DNA of 64,000 nucleotides, from contig JAZBRS010000057.1 in the NCBI GenBank assembly GCA_037176725.1, forward strand, positions 82,481,501 to 82,545,500. Direction: 5' to 3'. The notes below the pieces were generated by a model. It saw only the letters and a list, made by a program, of their open reading frames with translations. It was not told where the DNA came from and made no database searches. Source of the stretch: Posidonia oceanica (lineage: Eukaryota > Streptophyta > Magnoliopsida > Alismatales > Posidoniaceae). This document shows positions 57,640 through 64,000 of the stretch, piece after piece (position 1 is the first letter of the stretch; each line of letters begins with the position of its first letter). The translations under genes were made by a program, and so were the position numbers.

Positions 57640-57900
57640 GACACAAAGAGGGTCGGCTAAGGAAACACGGCCAAGGGGATTGCCCAAGGGGAGCAAACTA
57701 ACGACATGCCACGGGGATGGCCCGTGGGGGTCAAACTAAAAGACACTGCCGTAGGGATGGCCCACGGGGGTTAAACTAAAAGACATGCCACGGGGATTGC
57801 CCGTGGGGGTCAAACTAAAAGACATGCTATGGGGATTGCCCGCAGGGGTCAAATAAAAGACATGCCGCAGGGATGGCCCGCGGGGGTCAAACTGAAAGGA
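57640..57900. repeat. ~43-bp tandem array of GGGGATGGCCC hairpins, six copies
   Basis: Each unit has AAACTAAAAGACATGC plus a hairpin. Arms by copy: CCACGGG/CCCGTGG (twice, perfect), CCGTAGG/CCCACGG, CTATGGG/CCCGCAG, CCGCAGG/CCCGCGG, and CCAAGGG/CCCAAGG. Both arms vary in a correlated way around the constant GATGG or GATTG loop. Confidence 0.88.
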
Positions 57901-58099
57901 TGGATAGTTAATGATTTCGACGACCACTCAATGCGAATGCAGTACAATGCGCTATGCATGGATGCGTGCTGACGGGAATGCAAAAGGGGTCATGATATGC
58001 AATGCATGACCCTAGGTAATGAGGTTCCTCCATCATCGCTGGCTTTAATTTGTATATTGGGTTGGCTCAGGAATTTTTCTTGCCACCCAAGGCGGACTG

Positions 58100-58490
58100 A
58101 CACATGCGTGAATGCAATTTGTCATGATCAGGTGTCCTTTCCTCAAGTGTAGCCTACACTCTCCCAGGGGACCGTCGTCTCATGATACGCAGGTTGGTGA
58201 GCGAGAGGTCCATGATGCTCCCAGGCAAAAGGGGAAATGATCACTTCTCTACCGACCGTGTTGGCTCTATTCGTCACAATTAGGTGTCCTTTCATTGAAT
58301 ATTGCCTACATTCTCGACAGAGACCATTATCTCGTGACCCGGAATCAATGAACGATGAGTTCATCGATACCGTTGGCGTTATTCGTCAGAATCAAGTGTC
58401 CTTTCATTGAATGTTGCCTACATTCTCGGTGGGGACCATCATTTTCTGACATAGGAGTTAGTGAACAGGGGATTCACTAATACCGTTGGC
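58100..58490. repeat. ~120-bp repeat, three diverged copies with three paired stems each
   Basis: The shared phrase GTGTCCTTTC...CCTACA...CTC marks each copy. Outer arms: TCATGA/TCATGA, GTCAC/GTGAC, GTCAGAA/TTCTGAC. Middle arms: AGTGTAG/CTACACT, GAATAT/ACATTC, GAATGT/ACATTC. Third arms in the last two copies: ATGAAC/GTTCAT and TTAGTGAA/TTCACTAA. Confidence 0.82.
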
Positions 58491-58499
58491 TTTGCTTTG

Positions 58500-58960
58500 T
58501 TGACCCGGTCATGCTCTAGGATTCTTTCTGATAATTGATTTTGCTTTGTTTATCCAGTTGTGCTCCGGGGTTACTTTGTTTGTCCGGTCATGCTCTGGGG
58601 TTTGCTTTGTTGTCTGGTTGTGCTCTGGGGTACCTGCTTTTGATTGGCTTGCTTTGTTTGTCCGGTTGTGCTCCGGGGTTTGCTTTGATGTCCCGGTTAT
58701 GCTCCAGGGTTCTTTGCTTTGATGTCCTAATTATGCTCCGGGGATCTTTGCTTTGGTATCCCAGTTATGCTCCAGGGTTCTCTGCTTTGGTGTCCCGGTT
58801 ATGCTCCGGGGATCTTTGCTTTGATGTCCCGGTTATGCTCTAGGGTTCTCTCCTTGATTGGTTTGCTTTGTTATCTCGGTTATGCTCTGGGGATCTTCCA
58901 GATTTAGATTTGCTTTGTTATCCCGGTTATGCTCCGAGGATCTTTGCTTTATTTGCTAAG
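58500..58960. repeat. ~35-45-bp array with CCCGG...CCGGG motif, about 12 copies
   Basis: The unit is close to TTTGCTTTGTTATCCCGGTT followed by ATGCTCCGGGGATC. Arms CCCGG and CCGGG flank the loop TTATGCT or TTGTGCT; several copies have decayed arms. A further copy lies at 60235-60260, beyond the next array. Confidence 0.85.
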
Positions 58961-60220
58961 GGGATTACCCAAAGGAGGCGGAAATAAAAAACCTGACATG
59001 CATAGGGGATGGCCCAAGGGAGTCTAAACAATAACATGATGTGCTTAGGGGAAGACCCAAGGGAGTCGAAAATAAAAACATGACATGCCTAAGGGAAGAC
59101 CCGAGGGAGTCGAAAATAAAAGCATGACGTGCCTAGGGGAAGACCCCAAGGAGTCGAAAGTAAAAGCATGACGTGCCTAGGGGAAGACCCAAGGGAGTCG
59201 AAGGTAAAAGCATGACGTGCCTAGGGGAAGACCCAAGGGAGTCGAAAATAAAAATATGATGTGCCTAGGAGAAGACCCAAGAGAGTCGAAAATAAAAAGC
59301 ATGACGTGCCTAGGGGAAGGCCCAAGGGAGTCGAAAGTAAAAGCATGACGTGCCTAGGGGAAGACCCAAGGGAGTCGAAAATAAAAACATGACGTGCCTA
59401 GAGGAAGACCCAAGGGAGTCGAAAGTAAAAGCATGACGTGCCTAGGAGAAGACCTAAGGGAGTCGAAAGTAAAAGCATGACGTGCCTAGGGGAAGACTCA
59501 AGGGAGTCGAAGGTAAAAGCATGATGTGCCTAGGGGAAGACCCAAGGGAATCGAAAATAAAAACATGACGTGCCTAGGGGAAGACCCAAGGGAGTCGAAA
59601 ATAAAAACATGACGTGCCTAGGGGAAGACCCAAGGGAGTCGAAAATAAAAACATGACGTGCCTAGGGGAAGACCCAAGGGAGTCGAAAGTAAAAACATGA
59701 CGTGCCTAGGGGAAGACCCAAGGGAGTCGAAAATAAAAGCTTGACGTGCCTAGGAGAAGACCCAAGGGAGTCGAAAGTAAAAACATGACATGCCTAGGGG
59801 AAGACCTAAGGGAGTCAAAAGTAAAAACATGACATGCCTAGGGGAACACCCAAGGGAGTCGAAAATAAAAACATGACATGCCTAGGGGAAGACCCAAGGG
59901 AGTCGAAAATAAAAACATGACCTGCCTAGGGGAAGACGCAAGGGAGTCGAAAATAAAAGCATGACGTGCCTAGGGGAAGACCCAAGGGAGTCGAAAGTAA
60001 AAACATGACATGCCTAGGGGAAGACCCAAGGGAGTCAAAAATAAAAACATGACATGCCTAGGAGAAGACCCAAGGGAGTCGAAAATAAAAACATGACATG
60101 CCTAGGGGAAGACCCATGGGAGTCGAAAATAAAAACATGACATGCCTAGGGGAAGACCCAAGGGAGTTGAAAATAAAAACATGACATGCCTAGGGGAAGA
60201 CCCAAGGGAGTCGAAAAGGA
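58960..60220. repeat. 44-bp tandem array, about 28 copies
   Basis: The unit is CATGACGTGCCTAGGGGAAG, then ACCCAAGGGAGTCGAAAATA, then AAAA. Period is 44 bp and copies are very similar. CCTAGGG and CCCAAGG pair around GAAGA with one A-A mismatch. It is the 3' array of element D read on the opposite strand. Confidence 0.95.
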
Positions 60221-60299
60221 TACTTTTTGGCTTAGCTTGCTTTATTGACCCGGTTGTGCTCCGGGGTTCTGCTGTTCTGCTCTCAATTCTACTTTGACT

Positions 60300-60492
60300 C
60301 GTTGGACGCTTGATTGTTAGCATTCAACGTTGGACGCTTGAAGAACCGCGGCTAACATTGGACGGCATTAAGGCTACGTATAACGTCGCGAGACAGGCTG
60401 CTGTCTTTCCTGTTCGGGCACCGCCGTTTTGGCAGTAAATTCCCAATTTTCTTTTGGTTTCCATTCCGATGAAGGCTCCATGGCTTATATTA
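60300..60492 (+). promoter_or_regulatory. Candidate promoter of antisense gene 1 (element D)
   Basis: Palindrome-family sequence (AACGTTGGACGCTTGAAGAA, CGCGGCTAACATTGGACGGC, CGTATAACGTCGCGAG) followed by a weak TATATTA at 60486, about 95 bases before an ATG at 60581. The motif family is shared with the U3 of LTR D. Confidence 0.55.
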
Positions 60493-60580
60493 GACCTCCT
60501 CTTGGCTTGAATCTTGTAGTTCAAACATTTATCTTCCTTCCCTTATTGATTTTTGCTTGCTAGGGCTTGTGCTTCTCCTC

Positions 60581-61850
60581 ATGGATTTGAGTGATATCCC
60601 ATGTCATGCCTTCCAGGTGGCCATCTTCTCCTCTCCTTCTGACATGGTGTAGCTCCTGCTGGAGGCCGTACCCAACCATTTGGCGAACCCGTTTTCATCT
60701 TTTCTGCATACTCCCATTCTCGTACTTCTGCTGATTTTTCTTTACTTTATAGCCCCTATCTTCTACCAACAACGACCGGGACTTGAAAGCCTATTAGTTG
60801 GACTGGGTTCAACAATTCCACTCTTGGGCTTTGAAGAAGTACCGGGAACGCTTGGAGGAGGCTGGTCTCTGTCAGGCCCTTCGCCAGCTACGGCAGCTTG
60901 TTGACTGGAAGGCGCTCTTCGGCCTTTGTGGGCTGTGGAATCCCTTGACTCACACATTTTTTTCTTCTTCGGGGGAATTGACCATTCTCTTGGAGGAGGT
61001 GAGCGCCCTCCTAGGTACTCGACATGCCGACCCATCCATTTACTGCAGGGATGCCTACCTTTCGCCAATCGAGGTGGTAGGTTCTTTCTCTCTCTTAAAG
61101 TGCATCTTCGGCTCTGTTGTTCTGCCGGAGGACCTGGTGCTAGATGGCTGTATCAAACTCTCCTCTTTGTGGAAATTTTTCTGGAAACAGCACGACAGCA
61201 TCTGCTCTGAGGCTTCTTGCTTAGAATGCATCTTCATTCTGATCGGGGGACTAGTGCTCTTCCCAAATGAAGCTCTGACTATTAGTGCCTACCATGCTGA
61301 GCTCATGTGCATCTGCGTGCGCAACCCGGAGAAGTGTTTGAGTCAGTCTGTTTTGGCTTTTACCATCTGGGGCTTATCCAGTGCCTGCCTCGAGGGGCCA
61401 TTCTTTGGCTCACCGTTCCTAGTTCTGCACTGGCTGGAGGAGCACTTTCTTCTACCTGCTTTTGATGCTAGCCTTCCCTTGGAGGAGCTCATTCGCCGCT
61501 TATGCGCCTGCAAGGTCAAATCCCAGATGGATTCCTTCAGTCCCCCTTGTCTTTTAAGACAGTGTCTGACCCGGAGTATTTCCTGACGCTGATTAGGGTG
61601 ACCGAGTTTGTATGGTATAACCCTCAGCGTTGCTTCTCAATGCTGGGTACTCCTCGGGCTATACCTCCCTTGCGCGCTTCTCTGATATGATTCTCCCACG
61701 CTTGAGGGACACTCCTGGGGACATCATCTAGGTCTTCTATCAGGCTAGTACTTGGGACGGGAAGGGATGAAACCGAGTCCTTTCTGCATGGGAGAACTCG
61801 AATGCAGACCGTGAAGCCATTTCTCTTGCAACTTATGACGCTTGATACGA
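60581..61850 (+). pseudogene. Antisense accessory gene 1, plant mobile domain-like
   Basis: The clear coding block begins about 60752, after a splice-acceptor-like TTTCTTTACTTTATAG, and reads NNDRDLKAY, then TAG (60795), then LDWVQQFHSW. PMD-type motifs follow: LFGLCGLWNPLTHTFF, ELTILLEEVSALLGT, VLAFTIWGLSSACLEGPFFG. A frame change near 61530 continues into LSFKTVSDPEYFLTL. The first exon is uncertain (ATG 60581 with a possible donor after TTCCAG). PMD proteins include plant MAIN/MAIL-type factors and transposon-borne relatives; the role here is unknown. It lies antisense to element D. Confidence 0.65.
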
Positions 61851-61928
61851 GGGCGTGCGTCCTAAATTGTTTATTGAATTCCTTTCAAAAAGACAGAAGA
61901 TGTAGTTAGAATTGTATCATTTATCATC

Positions 61929-61934
61929 AATAAA
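61929..61934 (+). terminator. Possible poly(A) signal of antisense gene 1
   Basis: AATAAA in TCATCAATAAAATTTATTTCG, about 80 bases after coding similarity ends and about 100 bases before the next palindrome cluster. Confidence 0.5.
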
Positions 61935-62029
61935 ATTTATTTCGTCTCTTTGGTCCCTTTTGAATGAATTTGTATGAGTTGAATGAGAATATCAGAATTC
62001 AAAACACTTCCCTGAATTTAAAGCGTTGT

Positions 62030-62187
62030 ACGCTCAAAATGGAGCGTCCAACGTTATACGTTGGAAAGCCAGTGGCTAACGTTTTAACTCGCAAAACGTT
62101 GAACGCGTAATAGGGCGCGTATAACATCCTTTCTTCCCGAGGCATTGGACGTTGGGATTCACGCGTACAACGTTAAAAGGTATAAAA
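62030..62187 (+). promoter_or_regulatory. Palindromic promoter of antisense gene 2 (element D)
   Basis: CGTTGTACGCT...AGCGTCCAACG, then AACGTTATACGTTGG, AAAG, CCAGTGGCTAACGTT, then GTTGAACGCG...CGCGTATAAC, then GGTATAAAACCC (TATAAAA 62181-62187). The ATG is at 62286, about 100 bases downstream. The arrangement mirrors the U3 of LTR D. Confidence 0.7.
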
Positions 62188-62285
62188 CCCTCGTCCTACG
62201 CCGTGGGTGGCCATCTGGTTTCTTCCCTTCTTCTTCTCCAGCGACAGCAACCACTCCGGCGACCTTCTTCCCCATTACGGCGAAC

Positions 62286-64000
62286 ATGGAGAGGCACATA
62301 TCTCAGTTTTGCATGAGGGCGGCCAAACGAGCTCTGACCGGTCCCTCCCCTTTCGGCAAAACGGCGGTGGAGGCGGTGGCTGCTGCAGCGCAGGACGCGG
62401 CAGCGAGGGCAGCGGGAGGTGCCGGTGAGGCTGTGGCAGGCGGCGACGAGGCTGTGGCAGTTGGTTCGGTGGCTGCTGGGCGGAGTCCGGCGACTGCTGT
62501 GCTTGGGCTGGCTGCTAGGGTGGCCGTGGAGGCTGTGGAGGGCGTGGCAGGCGTGCTAGAGGCCGGTGGTGCCGTGGCGATGCCCGAAGCGATGTTCGGT
62601 GGTGATGCCGAGGCTACGGGAGCGGAGACGGGGGCTGCCGTGGGTGGTTCCGCTGAGACCAAGGTGGTGGTTGGTGACGACGCCGTAGAGGCGGAGGCGA
62701 CGGCCAATGAGGCAACTGTGGTGGAGGGCTCTGGTTCCAGGGAGGCCGGAGAGACGACGGCGGAGGCGGTCTCCGGTTCCAGCACTTCCTTTAGTTTGGA
62801 GGATTCAGAGGAGACAGTCTCAGAGGCGAGGCCTAAGGTCAGCCTAGATGAGGCGGGGCCCTCGGAGGTACCCGAGGCGAGGCCAGTCGACCCCTTCCTT
62901 GCGCAGTTTGGCGAGGACGACGGCTGGTGGCGGAACATGGTTGACTTCGTCCGATAGGAGGCCGAGGGCATCGCGAGGGATCCCCTGAACTACTAGCAGG
63001 AGCAGATCCCCAGAGACAAGGTGCAGGCGTCGGAACCGCGTAGGGACGCGTCTCGAGCAGAGTACGCCACTGCCACACTGGCTTCCAGGGGGCAGGTATA
63101 CATTTTTCATTCTTTTCTCCTTATTTTGTTCAATTATTTCATCCCGACTGATAGTTCTCCTGCTTGCTTGTAGAGTCGAGCACCGGCCGTGACCTGCTGC
63201 TACTGGGGTCAGGTCTGCCGGTCTTACGCTTTGTTGGCTGCTTTCCAGCAGAAGCGTCTGGATCGGATGGGATTTGGGCATTTCTTGTCCATCCCGGACT
63301 TTCCCCTCCGTCTGATGTTTCTGGAGGCGGTTGCAGAGTGGTGGAGCTTTCGGACGAGCTCGATCGTTACGCGAGCAGGTGAGTTTGCCCTCTCCCTTGA
63401 GGACATGGCGTGGCTGACTGGTCTCCGGGTCACGGGCAGACCAGTGACAAGGAGGGTGCGCCCGAGCTACTTGGTTTTGGCATAGGAGCTTGTTGGACAC
63501 CAGTTAGCCATGAGCAGGGAGCAGTTCGTGGTGATAACCTCCGCGGTCCCCCGGGTGAGTGAGCTGGCGGAGACAGTTGACGGACCGGGTGAGTGAGCTG
63601 GCGGAGACAGTTGACGGACCGGGTGTGGAGGCTGACCAGCAGCTGCGGGCCTTCCTTCTGGTGCTATTCGGGGAGGTGCTCTTCTTGCACTCCTCATCGA
63701 AGCTCTCGACGTGGTTCCTTCCTCTTTTGGCGGACCTGGAGCGTGTGGGAGAGTATGCCTGGGGTGCAGCGAGCTTGGCGTGCCTGTACTCCACCCTATT
63801 CCGCTTCACCGACGGTTGTTTTCGCCAGCTGGGCGGGAACCTGCCCTTCCTTTAGGTAAATCTGTATATTTAAGCTTGTATTGGATATTATATTCTTGCT
63901 AACAGCTTCCTTGTTTTGCGTGCAGATGTGGGCGTGGGACCACTTCGCCTTTCTGCGCCCTGCCCCTCCTCCAGTTCCTCCTACCGGTGTCCCCTTTCCT
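62286..64000 (+). pseudogene. Antisense accessory gene 2, intron-bearing plant mobile domain gene
   Basis: Exon 1 (62286-63095) starts MERHISQFCMRAAKRALTG and is mostly Ala/Val/Gly/Glu-rich, then acidic. Intron 1 (63096-63173, 78 nt, GTATAC...TTGTAG) and intron 2 (63856-63925, 70 nt, GTAAAT...GTGCAG) both lie in phase 0 and keep the frame. Exon 2 carries PMD motifs: FLEAVAEWWSFRTSS, EFALSLEDMAWLTGLRVTGR, and later LPLLADLERVGEYAWGAASL. Exon 3 begins MWAWDH, the expected LQxWAW continuation. Stops are all TAG (62955, 62994, 63483, 63853). A 34-bp duplication shifts the frame at 63590. The gene runs past the window edge. Confidence 0.78.
63556..63623 (+). repeat. 34-bp tandem duplication in exon 2
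   Basis: TGAGTGAGCTGGCGGAGACA plus GTTGACGGACCGGG occurs twice, perfectly, at 63556 and 63590. Since 34 is not a multiple of 3 it shifts the frame, and the PMD similarity continues in the shifted frame. Confidence 0.95.

Larger units (their letters stand above)
56106..64000 (-). mobile_element. Element D, Tat-lineage retrotransposon in reverse orientation (3' part)
   Basis: On the - strand the order is antisense accessory genes, tandem arrays, PPT, LTR. The PPT and the LTR start TGTAGATATC define the orientation. gag-pol would lie beyond the right edge. D is nested in element C and is the youngest insertion that can be ordered here. Confidence 0.72.

Noticed and set aside
62303..62971. 222-codon minus-strand ORF opposite antisense gene 2
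   Set aside because: It mirrors the Ala/Val/Gly/Glu-rich exon 1 in the opposite phase (Ala/Ser/Pro/Thr-rich), a typical shadow of GC-rich coding DNA. The + strand has the TATA box, ATG and in-frame splicing into PMD.

Overview
This window looks like heterochromatic DNA from a flowering plant. I find no host gene, rRNA or tRNA gene in it. It is a nest of Ty3/gypsy LTR retrotransposons of the Tat (Ogre-like) lineage. The evidence is a primer-binding site complementary to tRNA-Arg, the typical Tat reverse transcriptase, RNase H and integrase motifs, long LTRs of 1.4 to 5.6 kb, and extra ORFs plus tandem repeats in the 3' regions. The species cannot be named from what is here.

Layout on the + strand. 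Element A (1-9665) enters the window inside its extra ORF (a DUF7745 / plant-mobile-domain-like protein), continues through three short tandem arrays and a polypurine tract (PPT), and ends in a 5.6 kb LTR. Element B follows directly: pol without gag or protease (9666-14084), a second copy of the extra ORF (15475-16722), a 9.7 kb array of a 70-bp satellite (17265-26930), PPT, and a 4.4 kb LTR (27533-31914) that holds telomere-like repeats and a tRNA-derived SINE. From 31915 to 38931 lie LTR fragments in reverse orientation, interrupted by a short non-coding element with ~3.1 kb LTRs (LARD-like). Element C starts at 38932: LTR, PBS, gag, protease, RT, RNase H, integrase up to 55515. A 3122-bp solo LTR of the LARD-like family sits between its gag and protease, flanked by a perfect 5-bp target duplication. 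Element D (from 56106) is inserted in reverse orientation into the 3' region of C. It shows its 3' LTR, PPT, four tandem arrays, and then two plant-mobile-domain genes running antisense to D, each with its own promoter; at least one keeps introns.

How the parts fit. All coding regions are decayed. Their premature stops are almost all TAG, replacing CAG or TGG, as expected from deamination of methylated CHG cytosines. The most striking feature is structural. Nearly every non-coding repeat array, the segment before the PPT, and several LTR regions are built from short inverted repeats whose arms change together between copies, so pairing is kept. The U3 of element D and the promoters of its two antisense genes share one family of palindromes. 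Together these suggest a retrotransposon lineage with structured 3' RNA and an antisense, intron-bearing accessory gene module under LTR-like promoters. Function is inference; the pairing is read directly from the sequence.
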